A stretch of 64,000 nucleotides of DNA from Nectonema munidae. Lineage: Eukaryota > Nematomorpha > Nectonematoida > Nectonematidae. Of the stretch, positions 22,950 through 59,700 are shown piece by piece (within the stretch, counting starts at the first letter, position 1; each line of letters opens with the position of its first letter). The position numbers and the translations under genes are program-made. The stretch is taken from the NCBI GenBank assembly GCA_030549495.1, contig JAUIRK010001059.1, positions 1,116,001 through 1,180,000 on the forward strand. Reading direction: 5' to 3'. The notes under the pieces are model-generated. The model was not told where the DNA came from and did no database searches. It saw nothing but the letters and a program-made list of their open reading frames with translations.

Positions 22950-24790
22950 CTTGAGTACCAAAAAGCCGTGCGGCAAGATGGGTAGAGGGTTTACTAAAAC
23001 TAATTAAAATTCGAGATAGGTTATATCTCAATTTGAAAAGAAGTAACAGTTAAACATTTGACTTCAACAAAATCTTGTTTATTTTTTATAGGAATAAAAT
23101 AACAACTTTGATCAAAGTTTGTAAAAATAATTATTGTAATAAATATTTTAGTTGCTGTACTTCCACAAAAATTACCTGGAACAAGCTAAACTCGTTGTTT
23201 TCCTCTAAAGCTGAAAATAAGATAACACTAAGTGTAGATGATAATAATATTTCTGATCCCTTTATGATAGCAGACTTGTTTAATAAACAATTTATTGTTG
23301 ATAGTGATTCTGATTATACTTTTGTTAATCCCAGTTTCAAACCTTATGATAACTTATCTTTGAGTTTTGAAAAATTTGGATTAAATCATCTTGATACTAC
23401 AATGAAAGATCTGAAAAAATAGTACAGAAGATTATTTTAGGATTTCAAGTAGTTTGTTGAAATTAATTTATCCTTTTATTTGTCGTATCTTATTTATAGG
23501 CTTTAATGCTTGCCTTGAGTTTTAAGTCTATTTTAGTGTTTTCAAAACAACAAAAGTTGTCTCTATTTTAAAAGAAGGAGATAGGCAGTGTGCAAACAAT
23601 TATCGCCCTATATGAATTATACCATGTATTTCCAAGATTTTTAAGAAACTTCTCTACAAACAATTTTATAGTTTTTTTCTCAAATAATTTATTTTATGAT
23701 ATTAGCGTTTCAGTATGTATGTGTGAATGGTGAATTCTCTAATTTCAAAAAATTGAAATTTGGAGTCCCACACGGCTCTAACACAGGTCCTCTACTTTTC
23801 CCAATGATCATTAATGATATATATAAACTAACTTGTTTAGTAATATGTGCCTTTATGCAGACGATATAACAATTCTCACTCCAGTAAATGACACATCTCA
23901 TGAGAATTTTTTAAAATTAATTTATTATTTTATAATATCTCTCCAAAAATTAACATCAAAAAAGTAAAGCAATGTGTTTTTCCAACTCCCAAATTTAAAT
24001 TGCGAGTTTTTTTATTTTTTAATGTATTGGCAAATTAAAACACTGCAAAAGAATACTACCTTTACAAACTAAGTTATTATTATATAAGACATTATTTGGG
24101 CCTCATTTAACATACAGTGTCATTGATTGGGGATACACGAGTTGTCAAAATTTGATTCTTTCAAAAAAAAATTCATCAAATAGTCTTAAATCAATCATTT
24201 AACTCTCATAATTCCAACCTTTTTTTAATAATAATTAGCTTAAGTTTGAAGATATGTATCTCTTACCTTGTGTTTTTTCTGATTGGTTTGTGTACAACAA
24301 TCAATTAGAAGGATTTACCTTAAGAAACTCAAATAATTTTGTTATTCCAAGATTTAATAAGCCAAAATCCAAAAGTTCTCTTAGATATATAGTTTGTAGC
24401 TTGTGGAATAATGATTTATCGTTATTTTTTAATCTTTCTGATTCATCTGTCTAGCTTCTTTTTCTTGTCTAACTAAAAAAGTCTTTATTCAAGAATTGCT
24501 TCTCTTGTTCTAATATAATTTTATATAATTGCTTGGACTAGTGTTAATATATATTTTTTTTAGTTATCTATAATAGAATTGTAGATTTATATACGAAACG
24601 TGTAAAATATACAATATAACATAAATATAATTTTCTTGTTGCTTTTATCATGCCATTTTTCAATTTCACATATATCCTTGATAATCTTTCTATATTTACT
24701 GATTTATTGTGTTTTATGTTTATATACACCTCTAAGCGGCAATGACCTTAGGTGTATATAAACGTATAAATAATTAATATATATATATAC
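22950..24790 (+). mobile_element. LINE (CR1/Jockey-type), 5'-truncated and broken
   Basis: The plus strand encodes pieces of a non-LTR reverse transcriptase in order. First comes the linker before the RT (ARWVEGLLKLIKIRDRLY near 22976, then TWNKLNSLF near 23178 and IADLFNKQF near 23267). The RT palm follows, with KFGVPHGSNTGPLLF near 23760 and the catalytic YADD (LYADDITILTP) near 23855. A C-terminal segment at 24254-24454 contains LRNSNNFVIPRFNKPKSKSS. The endonuclease half is absent, as expected for 5' truncation on insertion. Stops and frame changes separate the pieces, so it is inactive. A 3' untranslated tail with a strong hairpin follows (24718-24763). Confidence 0.82.
24718..24763. other. 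14-bp perfect stem-loop at the LINE 3' tail
   Basis: GTTTATATACACCT pairs perfectly with AGGTGTATATAAAC across a loop of 18 bases. It sits about 260 bp after the last LINE codon and just before an AT-rich tail. In several LINE clades a 3' hairpin is what the reverse transcriptase recognises, and that role is inferred here. Confidence 0.6.
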
Positions 24791-26384
24791 TTCTTTTTGC
24801 ATTAATATATTTGTTAAATATATTGATAACCTTTCAACTAACTTGTATGAATATATCAGTGCTTAAACACCTAAAATTATTAACTCATTTGTATTTTATT
24901 TCAATTGATTTCAAAAAAAAATTTTTTTTTGATTTTTTAAATAACTCTCCTCTCTTGCGATATTAGAACTATGTTTCAACTTCGTAAACATCCTTTCAAG
25001 AAGAAAATTAAAAAATATTAATGGAAGGATATGACGTCGAGTGTGTTAAAGACTCAAAACCGTTAAAGACTAACTGTTTACAAGTGTTGTGTATATGAAT
25101 AAATTCTTCTTTTTCTTAAAAAGTTGTATATTTATTATTTATAAAAAACAAAATTTATAAAATATCAAGTGATCAAAAGAACTAAAAGTTCTAAACCTCA
25201 TTATCTGAGAATATATATATAAAATAATAAATTGATCTTCGTTTATAAACTATAAAATTTTCAAATTATTTAAAAGACATTTGTCCGTTATCTCTCTTTA
25301 ATGGGATCTTACTGTGAAACCTAATTAAAAAATAAAAACCTTCATGTCTATAACGACCAGTTTTAATTCTTATCAATGAATCAGATTCACCTTATTAGAC
25401 TTTCATATGCCCTACCTTTTAACAAAGACTACTTGTTACCTTTTCTTAATTATTAGTTTTATGCCATCTTGCGTTCAATCGAGCATTAAATCTTTCTTGC
25501 TCTTAATTCCACAGTAACGTTACGACTATCACTTCTCGATGAAAATTTATTTATTGAAAACTTATTAAAGATTAAGGTTGAAGATTATCAAAGATATTTT
25601 CACTCCTAATCAAAATAAAATTTTGAAGGATTTTTTATTTTTAAAAGCTCTTTTAAATAATGAAATTATCAAAAATCTCAACTCTTCAAATTCTTTTGAT
25701 AAAATTAATAAGGAAAATCGTTTCAAATATATCTAGTCAAAAATAATTGAATGAATATGATAACGAAAAGGATTTTCACGCATGAATATTTAGTCTATAT
25801 TCGATCATTTTTAGTTTCCACTATGATGAAACGGGATTGCTTTCAAATATGTATTCCTTACATTATTTCACCAAGTATGTAAGATTTTAAAATTTATTTT
25901 GTTTGTTTTAATTTGTATATTAAATTATTTTTAAGAATAGGCATCTTTTCTCTCTTCCTTTTTTCCGTGGATACATTAGTACAAAATCTCAGCATTTTCC
26001 GGTACTCCGAAGCGTGGTATTTCTTACAATAAATAACAAATCCTAGATTCTAAATGATTGTAAAAGAAATTTTTTACGTGTAATACTATAGTGATTTTTA
26101 TTGATGAATTGAAATTTAATAAATATTTCTTTTTAAATTCCTTACTTTTTGGCCTCTTATATTAAATTACCAGAGTTTGATCCACAAGAGATTTAGATGG
26201 CCACTTTAAGATTCCTGAAAAATTGAGAAAAAAGGAAAACATGCCTTAAAATCTCTGAGAAAGTGAAAAAATTGATTTTTTTTTCCTTATCTTAATTATT
26301 TTTTTATCTTTTATTTTCAAAAATATAAAACTCTGCCTTTTTTATTTCATTTTCCGTAAATTATCCGACAGAAAAAAGTCTTTA
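24791..26384. other. AT-rich spacer
   Basis: No gene, RNA gene or well-bounded repeat was recognised. The open frames are short and composition-driven. Confidence 0.45.
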
Positions 26385-27080
26385 CTAATGCACATAAAAC
26401 TATTACACGACCAATATATTAAAATACAGATCTACAATATGGGGTTCGGTTATATCACAATCTAACAACAAAATTTACAAACTCTACAAAACAGAGCACT
26501 GCGCTTAGCAACAGGCAACACTTTAGATACCAACATACAACATCTTAAGACATAAACTTTTATAATACCGATCAAAGAATACATTACTGTACACGCATCT
26601 ACTTGAGAGAAAAGGATGCTAAGCATAAACCCACATTAAATCATTTTTACCATGCTATAAAACCACAGAGAACAAGAAAATACGATATTTGAAGATAATA
26701 ACCTCATTCTTTATATCATTGGTGAAAATAAAGATGATCAAAATCAAACAAACGTCAATAAAATAATTCACACACAAGCAGTATTAAGTATCTTTCTACA
26801 CTTAAAGCGAATAAAGTCATAAGCATTTGTCCACCAAAAATTGATATATCAGAACCAACACCGTCTCACAAAACAAGGCACACATTTGCACAACTCAGAG
26901 CTAACAAATCACCATTACTTCGTGCGTATCTTCATAAAATTGATGCAAAAACACATACGAACCCGCGCTGTCCACTTTGCAATCAACACAAACAACTTCT
27001 TCAAACTGTCCACACAACAACACTTAAACCCATTTATTTATGGTTCAAGCCATGGGAGGTATTTAACTAACTCCCAAAGT
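26385..27080 (+). mobile_element. LINE (Jockey-like) C-terminal fragment
   Basis: The fragment carries the post-RT motif in which IWGSVISQSNNKIYKL (near 26440) leads to LQNRALRLATGNTLDTN in the next frame. It then has IPIKEYITVHA and, near 26965, a CPLCN knuckle followed by histidines and the LKPIYLWFKPWEV ending. This matches the C-terminal third of Jockey-clade proteins, where a Cys/His knuckle is common. Several frame changes and stops are present. It differs in sequence from the LINE at 22950-24790, so it is a second family. Confidence 0.75.
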
Positions 27081-27739
27081 GGGGAAACTATCTGGCTAAA
27101 GCTTGGATTTAAAACAAAGCCATATGTAGAAGCGTACGCATAAAGTCCGCAGTACCTAACGTTGGCTGAAAATACACTTATTCATCGCTACTGCTGCGAA
27201 AGTGTAAGAAAAATGCAATTTTTTTCCCTATGGGTATTTTTCAAAAGATGCATATACTCTTTCTCAGTTCAAATAAAAATTAGGTTTTTTTGGACAGATA
27301 GATTACAATGAAAACGAGATAGTATAATCAGAAATTGAAAGCTATTGTGTACTTTGTTTGTTTGCACAATTTAGAAATAGCCGTTTTTACTAGGTGGTAG
27401 GCAGGCAACCGAACTGTGCACTCAATGCGTGATAAAACTGTCTTCGTCAGCACAAAGGGAAATGAAAAAATCTTTTCACTGCTTTTATGGGTTTGCGCTG
27501 ATTGTGTAAAGCTAGAGCTAAAACGAAGAATTGTTATAAAGGTGAATTTATAAGTTGTGTTGTTGTCCATCTTTTAAACTTTATAACCGGAATACCTTCA
27601 GAACTAGAACAAGACCTACAAGAAGATGATCCCACCAGGGGATCATGGCAGAGAGAGAAATTAATTGTGGAATCAAAATGAATATATGAAAAATACATTG
27701 CCATTATTTAATTATTGATATAGAGATATGAAAATCAAT
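27081..27739. other. Spacer with no recognised gene
   Basis: A minus-strand frame of 80 codons at 27328-27570 has no motif I recognise. Confidence 0.4.
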
Positions 27740-27960
27740 TCCCATCATGGCCTTTAGTAGACTTTCAAGTAATATAATTACTTCAAGAGGCAAGCAGGAC
27801 AAATTATTAAATAAAATAATAAGGAAATCAATAGTCATTGTGGCCGTTAGTAGACTTTCAAGTAATACAAAATGAGTGTGTAATTACTCGAAGAGGCAAG
27901 TGAGACAAATTATAATTGCTCGAAGAGGCAAGCGAGACAAATTATTGCCGAATCAGATGC
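27740..27960. repeat. Short tandem repeat block, unit about 100 bp
   Basis: TTAGTAGACTTTCAAGTAAT occurs at about 27752 and 27848. GAAGAGGCAAGCGAGACAAA, with small changes, occurs three times between 27784 and 27943. The arrangement is a partial tandem duplication with a further duplication of the second half. Confidence 0.75.
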
Positions 27961-28239
27961 TGAATACTTCTCTGAATAAATCTTAAATTTATTATCGTTC
28001 TATTTTTGCAATTAAAGTATAAGAAAGAGTAGAGTAGAGTAGAGGTAACTTTCTAAGCACTTTCCAGCATAGGCTGATATGCTTGCAAGACTGCTGAAGA
28101 TAAGGTGAATGCAGAGCAAGGAGTTTATTCACGCTAATCTAAAAGAAACAAAAGGAAGTGTAACTTCACTATGGTTGAGAGATATTTGAGGTAAAATAAT
28201 ATTGATAAGGATGTTGGCAATCGTTAGCTAAGAGTATGA

Positions 28240-28760
28240 TGTTGGAGTATTAATGTGTTAGTTTAGTATATGGTGCCGAGATGGGTAAATAGATTTAAGA
28301 AGAGTGCAATGACATAGACAGAGTGTTGTGGGTTAAGAATCAATTGTGTAGGGTTAGTGCAGTAGGAGGAATAAGTTGTTGGCCTTGAGCTTAATCTAGA
28401 TATAATAAAGTCTTGCGAAGGTTAAGTTTTATGGTCAGTTGAAAGCGTATTTGTGAAAAGATGAGACAGTTGAGAAGAACGTGAGTTGGTGTTTCGATCT
28501 TAGGGCATCCGTACCTACAAAATGGGTTTGTGTGTATGTTAATTTTATGAAAGTTGGTGCAGCATTGGCAATGCCCCGAAAACCAACCAATAATATTGCG
28601 AGGAGATTATAATTGTTTTGTAAAGATTATTATTTGTGATATGCAATAGTTGCTTGAAGATGCTAGGTTAGTTCAAAGTTTGTAATATTGAATAGTATAT
28701 AATGTTTTCGTAGGTTTTGATGGATGGGTTTAAAAAGGTAGAACATAATTTTTGGTTGAG
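28240..28760 (-). mobile_element. LINE C-terminal fragment, third family
   Basis: On the minus strand the frame reads WFSGHCQCCTNFHKINIH, then CRYGCPKIETPTHVLLNC and QIRFQLTIKLNLRKTL. GHC...CxxxC...ET..H.LL.C is the classic C-terminal knuckle of Jockey, R1 and CR1-type LINE proteins. The frame ends soon after and the upstream RT is not recognisable, so only the tail of the element survives. A (TCTAC)n-like run near 28028-28043 may mark the 3' end. Confidence 0.72.
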
Positions 28761-30679
28761 CTGACCTAGTATATGTTGCCAGGTCAAAAGAAATTCTTTT
28801 TTGGTGAAAACTGTATATAAAATCTTGCATCAGAAGATTTATGGGTTCTCATATTAAAACTTGGAGATGATAATGCTGGTTCTGAAAATATTTGAGAGTT
28901 TTCTGTAATATCAAAGTTTGAACTATGGGTCTTTTCAAGATCAGTTTTGTTTTTTTAGAAATTAAAAACGACAAAATATCATTTTCCTTTTATTTTCGAT
29001 TGGTAAAAATTTGAAAAATCTACAACAAAAAAGTGTCAAAGTATTTTCCAAAGATACTATCCAAAGTTTACATATAAGCAGTGTTTGTTTTTTACAGAAA
29101 ATTGCTTTCATATGAAACAATTTACACGACGGGGTTTGTAAGAATCTTGAGTTGATGGTAATTTTTCAAGTGCGAGTCAAATGTTTAAACCTTCCAATCC
29201 ATTCCCCTGATGAAACGTAGTAAAATTAATGTTTTGTTGGCTCAATTTTGAGTTTAGCCGGCGCAAAAATTTACTTGCATGACACGCGGTACAAAAATTT
29301 TGCTCATGCAGGACTCTACTCTGTATATCAAGAATACAATTAAATATCAAGGAGGAAATTAGTTTAAAAATATTGGATGATGCTGATTAAGCTCTAAGAA
29401 TAAATTGAAATTTTGGAAATTTATACGTTAACTCAAAATCATTTGAAAATTTCTAAAAAAAATTTCTAGTGAAGACTCCTGATACAAAGAATGTTTGAAA
29501 AAAAGACGGGTTTAAAAAATATTAAAAAAATACACCATAACTTGTTATAATGATTTGTTACCCTCACTCGAGTAATTTGTCTAGACTCTAGAGAAAAGTA
29601 AGGGTATGTTGCTCAGTATAAAACAAGGTGCTTCTTGTTTCTAACTAAATAGAATTGAAAATTTTTTATTTCAATACTATGAATGTTATAATAGTATAAA
29701 TAATTAAAAATAATCAAAGTTGTAAGAAACTTACAGTAAAAAGAATTATGTAGGTTTGACGAGAACAATCGATGGGAAGGATGAGAATGAAAGATTTATT
29801 AGAGAAAGATGAATTTGAAGGAAAATGCAGAATGAATGGAATGAAAAGAATTGAAGCATGTCGGACTGGTTTGATGCCAATCAAAAAATTTAGAGAATGT
29901 CAAGTCCATAAATGGAAATGTGTGAGAGTGAGGTCATAAAATATTTTTCTGAATGAACTATAGTTGACAGTGTTGCACACACAAATTTACATCTTCAAGC
30001 TCTATTTATGTCTTCTGCAAATAATCCAATCATTAGCAAAATCGCTTGATTTCACTATACAGAGATCTCATTTTTTCATTAGATGTTTCTTCTAAATCAA
30101 AAGCTGTCTCATGTAATTCTTAATAAAATGTGTGATTCAAATAATAAAATTGTGGGGCAAGTATTGGTTTAGCTACAGGATGAGTGCATGTTTTGTAATT
30201 TTAAGTTTGGGGTGAGTGTGGCGAATGCTAAACAAAAAGGAGGGGCAGGGACAAATCGAATACATTCTTAAATGTAAGCGACTATAACCTCACAAAGTGC
30301 AAGCGAGTTAATTGATTCATTCTAAAATTTTCAAAATTTGTGTATAGAAAAAACCACCTATATTGTTTTGAGGAGTTTGTCGTAGTCTTCTAGGACGCCT
30401 GAAGTCTGAACATATTCATTGAAATAAAAGAAGTGCATAGATTAAAAATTTTATTAATAATAATCAATGGGTTTAAGTCGTTTTGTGCCATTTTTAGTCG
30501 ATTTCTAACTAAGACAATTCGTCAAAAAGACATGAGTCCAAAATTGGATACGAAACATCCTGCACTCTAAAAAATGTATAAATTCATAATTTTAATCGCT
30601 TTCTAAGTAAAATTGTCAAATGCGTAAGGTCTTTTCGCCCCTGCATTATATATATGTATGTATGTGTGTTTGTGTATTC
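28761..30679. other. Gene-free stretch downstream of calcineurin A
   Basis: No coding feature was recognised. The right part may include the 3' end of the calcineurin A transcript. Confidence 0.4.
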
Positions 30680-30694
30680 TTTATTTGGTTTATT
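30680..30694 (-). terminator. Candidate polyadenylation signals of calcineurin A
   Basis: Two AATAAA hexamers on the minus strand (30680-30685 and 30689-30694) are among the first seen downstream of the stop codon at 31182. They would give a 3' untranslated region of about 500 bases. Such hexamers are common by chance in sequence this AT-rich. Confidence 0.3.
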
Positions 30695-31181
30695 TAAGGA
30701 TCTTGGATAAAATATAAAAAAGAAATAGGGGCAAGGAAATAAAAGAAAGATTTTATCTTAAGAGAGAATTTAACAGTAAAGATAATGAAAGGAGTAGTAA
30801 TTGGCAACGCAGAATGAGTTTTAAATATTATAGACGAATCAGTGAACATCAGTGATATGGAGAGGAGACACGCACGTTCAACAGAGCAGATACAAATTTA
30901 TGGATTGAAGAGAATGGCAACAACATTGCATTAAGTACACTGGTATATTTCAACAACTGCAAATGTAAAGTTAGTAGAAAAACGGGCATAGAGACGGGTG
31001 AGAAGTGCACGCGCAGAGGTGTGAACTACAAGGAGTGAATAAGCGCAATTTAAAAGCAACAAACAGGATATGTACAAGTATGAACAATTGAATAAAGGTT
31101 TCGAATTTAGGAGTGATTGGATGTTGGTAGAGTCGTTGCAGAAGAATGCACGTGATTTGCTTGGCTTCCACTTCAGGAGAT

Positions 31182-53725
<22,544 letters not shown>

Positions 53726-56700
53726 CTGAAATGAAAGAAAAAATAAAATCTGTTATTAACAATTTTATTAATCTACCAAGACTTAGATCACGTTTATTTT
53801 ATGAATATAATAGCTAAAAATCATCATATATGAAGATTTAATTTTATCGACATTTGTGTCATATGTAATCAATCATATTTGTTATCAATTTACAAAAAAT
53901 AACAATTGCGAGAGTCTTTGATTATAATCCTAAGTTTATATTTTTGGGAAAAATCAAAAAAACTATTACTTGCAGAAAATTATTGTAAGCTTGGAATTAA
54001 AATTTTGAAAAAGTATTTCTTTCGAAAATTATGAAGCAAGAAAGAAACTTAAAAAAAACACGGCTTACATTTTCAACTTGACAAAGTTAGACAGAAATAC
54101 ATACACTCACGTCTTATTATCTATGATTATGAAACGTCGTATTTTTTTATTACGAAAAAAATATACAAAATCCGATGCTTGGATCAAAGGAGAGCATCAA
54201 CGAACTTAAGTAACTAATTATTAATTAATAATAAGAAATATGCAGATTTAGTTAATAATGTATGTATTATTTTACAACTATTATAGTAACCGAGCTTGTG
54301 TTAAGAATTCGCCAATTCTCTATGTAGTAGTGCGGTTGGCGAAGAGGAATGATATAACTCTTACGAGAGTTGCGCAAGCGCGAGTAGGATACGCGAATCG
54401 TTATCAATAAGGATTTAAGGCATATTATTCTACGAAAGCTTTGTATACTACAAAATCCTTCACTTTTTTCCTTGCATTGCAATAAGGCCATTCATTCATA
54501 TAACAGATTTGGATATTAAGAAGAATTGCGGGAGGGGGTGATGAAAACGAAGGAATTAGATATCATGTCGTTAAAACATACACATATAGATATAGAGATT
54601 TAGTTTTCAATAAGATTATATTTTCTAAGTAAGATGATTATAATTAGCTCATATAAGATTAATATAAATCGATCAAGTGCCTTACGTGATTAGACAAGAT
54701 TAACAGCAACTTCCTGCTGGCCAAGAAAATTATTAAAAATGGAGAATAAGAAAGAAAAGCAGAAAAAAATTAAGAGCAAAAAATTGAGGTAAAAGTTTTT
54801 ACTCGATTTGTTAACGTTAGTAATGAGAGTGACTGCGTTGTCGTTACTTTATGGATATTGCACTTATCGTTATAATTATGATGAAAACAATATCTCTAAT
54901 TCATTTTTTAAAACAAATTTTCCATGAAAAATCATCAAACTTTTCAAATAATTTTTTTGCTCAATACATATGAAAAAAAGATATGCGTAAACTTATTTAA
55001 TTTAAAAAAGTGTGAAATAAACTTTATATCAAGCATTGTGAAATTATTATATTTCTTTCTCGATTATTTTTTATGGTATCTAATTTTTCTATTTCATAAA
55101 TTTTTATTTAGAATGAAAACTTTCTCTAACAAAAAATTATTAAATGAGTCTTTATAACTTTTTCAATAACTTTTTTATGTCTTAATTTAAATTAAATTAA
55201 TTAACGCATACTAGGAGATGAAAAGTCAATTGTGTTTAATTGGGTAAAAAAGCATCAATAGAAGAAAAATTATCCACTAATGACTACTAATAAATTCTAA
55301 TTATTATTTGATTACAATTAGACCTTTGGTTATAGTTTCGTTATTTTTTACAAACCAAGTTGTCAATCGTTTGAAATTATCGTTAATTTCATAAGTCAAT
55401 ATTTACAGAAAAGAGATGTAAATTGTGCCAAAAAGTACTTGCTAAGAAAAGTTCACATTAGTTTGCCTGCATTTGAAAATAAAACAAAGATAGGTTATGG
55501 CGAGTTTCAAAAGCATGTACTGAACGATGTTCAAACCCGAAACGAGAATTTTTTAGGAGGGTCTAAATCTAAAAAAAGATCACGATTATGGTCCATCATC
55601 CTCTATATGCTATATTTTCATTATTTTTAAATTGCTATCTAAATTGACCAAATAATTGTAATTGTTCGTAAATATATTGTACATTTTATTAATCTGAAAA
55701 TTTCAGAGGGGACAACTGCCGCCTCTAGTGTTAATATGCCTTTGTATAAGGCTGTGATGACACTTTTACCTTGAGGCTATACTACTATAGTTTAGAACTA
55801 AATCACAAGTTCACATAATATAAAGTTAAAAGTGGATATTGGAAATGTATGAAGGAAGTACAGCCTGTAAACCATCTTTTAGTTATTGATATATGCAAGT
55901 CATTCAAAATGGTGACATAAAATTTCTATATGAAAAGATAGAGATAGGAAAAATCCATCCATTTTAATTTTATCTTCATGTTTGCGGAGTAAATAATGAT
56001 ATAAGTTGCAATGAAAACATATTCATTTTATGTAGATGGATATACATTATGTAAGCTGTCCAAAAATGTTGTATACCAAATTGTATACTTGGTAAATATT
56101 TTAGCAAAAATCGACTCCAACTACTGCTATTATAGCTGTTCGAACTGTAGTGCTAATAAAACCTGGTTTATGCTATATAGTTTACGCATCATATATTTTG
56201 GAATAGTGTAGGCACACTCTCTTCTATCCTGAGTAGGCCCCTATATTTTATGATTGCTCACTTTGATTAGTGATGGGACGATAGCAAATTTTTAGGATTC
56301 AAATTACGATGATGATTCCTAAAAAAGGCGCTTCGATTCTTCTTGATTTAAAGATTAGAATTCATTCAGCAGCATGTAAGTTTATCAGAGACATGCTACG
56401 CTTCACAGAGGAGGTTTTAAAATACAATTTGAAAAGATTTTCTATAATTCAGGCATACCCATTTTTAATCAAAGCTGATTTTGTTTTAGATTTGGAGCGT
56501 ATATCTATGGAGTCAAGTGTTTACTATTTAAGAAAAACCTATCCTACTTGCAGTCGATTTTTACTCAAGTTTGACAATCTTTTTAGGCTTCATGATATCA
56601 TTTAAACTTTCTCGTTGTTTAAGATAGCTTATGAGATAATTTTATAAACGAGCATAGATAACACTAAATATTTGAGATAAAAGTGACAACAAAGTTCTTT

Positions 56701-59700
56701 TGACTTTTTTATGAACAGTGATCATGCATATTGACAAACCGTGATCTTTCTTTTATGAGGCGAACCAATCAAAAGCTTTATCTTGAATATCAATTTAAAG
56801 TCTAAAAACACTACAAAAATACGGCTAGTATGGTCGGTATTCATTTTGAAAGCAAATGTTTGTTTTTTCATGCAAGAGGATTGTTTAACAAAGTGTAAAT
56901 TGTTGAAATTGTTTTTCAATTTTTTAAGACAACTCTTTCTATCAATTTGCTGAGAAACGCAAGGTTTGATTAATGCCAAATTCTATATTTTTGATATACA
57001 TAGATCCTAACCCCCAACAATGGAAGTAAGTAATCACAGCTACTTTGGAATAGTATGGGAGACCTTCATTAGGTGATCTATTAACGTTCATAAAGAATAA
57101 GCAGATTATTTTTAATAACGTGTGAAGTCAGTACATCTAACAGATATCGCGATTCTCCATTTAGGTACAATTTCTTGCATTTCAATTAACAGGTGTTAGG
57201 TAACCAACCCATTTTCATTCATAGTGAATGTAACTTTCAAACTCAATATTTCAAATCCATCTTGAGAAAATTCCTCAATAATATTATTTCTCTCTTAAGA
57301 AATTGCAATTAATATTTTCTATTTCTAGGCAAACATTATCAAGCAGGCTCAAAGCTTGGCAATCTTGCAAAATCATGTATGAATCACAGTATCGTTGAGG
57401 ATATTAACAACAGTGCTAAACGAGTAGAGTGGACATCTTCACTCTACTATATCGTTTACAATTCTATCAACATCAATAAGATAAAATATTTTTTATATCC
57501 TTTTTTCACTTGAGAGCATCAGCGTCAATAGCAAATTTTCAATTAAAATAATATAAAGACAACTACCAGAAACACAGTTTTGTAATTATGTGAAACATAA
57601 AGGTCAAGGTCAAAAGAATTAAAACGTGTTAATTCAGATTTGTTCATTCCGAAAAATTTCTACTCATCTGTTTTATTAAAAGGAATAAAATTGATTTAAA
57701 TATACGTATACGAATGGCAAAATAACGATTGTAGTGCAAATAGCTGCAGTGACTACATCACGCTTATTTAGAAAGTGTATTGAGGTAATTCAATTAGGAT
57801 AGTTAATCAAATAGTCATTTTATTGGAGAACAAATCCATTTGATAAAGTGAATCTTATAAAATTGAATGAACGATTTAGAAAGTAATAAGTGCCACTTAT
57901 TCAACTGGATTTTCTTATCGATATGAGAAGAGGCTATTGATCAAAGCTTCTGAATTGATATAATACCACCCGGATACAGTAACACCTCTATTATTATTGA
58001 ATACCTCTCAACCCTATTACTCATGGGCGAAATTTGTCAGGTCAAGTCCTCACCGAATGCAATGTACAATAAAAAACAAATCGATCCGTTAAGCTTAGAC
58101 AATAAAGATTTGTTGGATCAACTTTCATTTGTGGAGTTACACGGTATCATTTTGATCGTCTTGAATTTTTGCCAGTTTTATTTTGTACTGGAGCAATAAC
58201 TTTCTGTTTATTTGAAGAATAACCCCTTTAATTCCAACGTGACATGGATTGATTTTGAAAGTGCTTAAATTCTATCTGTTGATGATAAAATTATTATAAT
58301 ATCGAGTATTTTAAATAAAACATTATAATTACTTCGCTATGAGCAAGATGGAAAGGGATAGAATTGAATAGTTTTCTTTATATATTGTGTTTTCATACCG
58401 TGAAAAATAACTGTACTTCGTGTAATGTAAAAAATATGTATTTTTGATACTCAAGTCGGAAGGCTCTCGCTTATTAGTGTTTTGACCTGGTACGAATCCG
58501 AAATCGTCGTTTGTTTCACTACTTACTCTATTTGGATCAGATGACAATTTCTAATCAGTTGGTGACGTGAAAGCACTTGGCAAAGCTGCCATCCATCATC
58601 ACTTTAGGTTTGTGTTTCATTCTTATTTTCATTTTGGATGAATAACTAAGAGTGCAATTATTGCACAGTAAGAAAGTAATTGGCATTCTCAATCGAATGG
58701 TAATAAATATAAATAATAAGAGGAAAAAAGGTAGGAGATTCAATAAAATATATAGGATACAAGCTGCGTAAGTGTATGATGTGGTGTGTGGTGTGTAGAT
58801 ATGGAATTAATTCAAATTAACTTTAATAAATTATGTTAGAGAGAAGAGTAATAGGATTTCTTCTTGTTGAATAATAAAATATAATCCAAGCAAAATCAAT
58901 ATATCACAACCGTATTGTGTGAAACAAAATATTGCACAATTTTCTGTATATCGTGCATGGTTTATGAGCGAGTGAGTATGGTAACGTTTGCCTATAGGAA
59001 AAACAAGAACACTGCGAACATGGTATAACATTTTATCGCTTTTTCTCAGTCACATGGACGACGACATATTGTGACTGAGGGGTTAAACAAACTAACTAAT
59101 TAACTAGCTTTATTAAATTTTAGTTCTTAAACTAAAAAAGCAAGTAGCTCACTACTGAGCTCTTCAGCAGTTTTGCTGTGTTTGGGTTCTCGGTTGTAAA
59201 CACCGTTTCATGCAAAAGCAAATCTAATTTCAACATGATTGCGTGTCACGTCAAATTTTGTAATCTGAGAGGCCACCTTAAAATCTACAAATCCTCTGTC
59301 ATTTAAAGATGAGCGTGGAATCAAAGCGTTAATGCGAGTTAGCTTGAATGAAGATGACTAATTTTGAACAAAGTAGTAGAGAGTAAAACCCAGGGTTTAC
59401 TAATTAGCCATTATTATCTAATTCAATAATTATAAAATTTTGAAATAAGAGTCTGTGGACTTAGTATTTAAATACTAAAATGATTATGTAAGTTTGTGAG
59501 GCGGCTTTCTAAATCACAAGAAAATAATGAAGTTTTGTTTAAACAGCAAATAAGTAACACGAAATACTTGCGGATTCTGAATAGGTAATAGATGATTTGA
59601 AATAAGCTTGCTTTAAAAATATAATTTTTTTTAATTTTTTTTTTGGCAAATTCAATCCTGAATTTCCATGAGCAGAAGACAAAGAATCTTGACTTTTGAA

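Noticed and set aside
58488-58547. Minus-strand frame SSDPNRVSSETNDDFGFVP as calcineurin exon 1
   Set aside because: Its length and a phase-1 GT (CAG|GTCAAA) would fit, but the frame starts at TTG with a stop just upstream and no ATG. The only strong donor (AGA|GTAAGT) is in the wrong phase.
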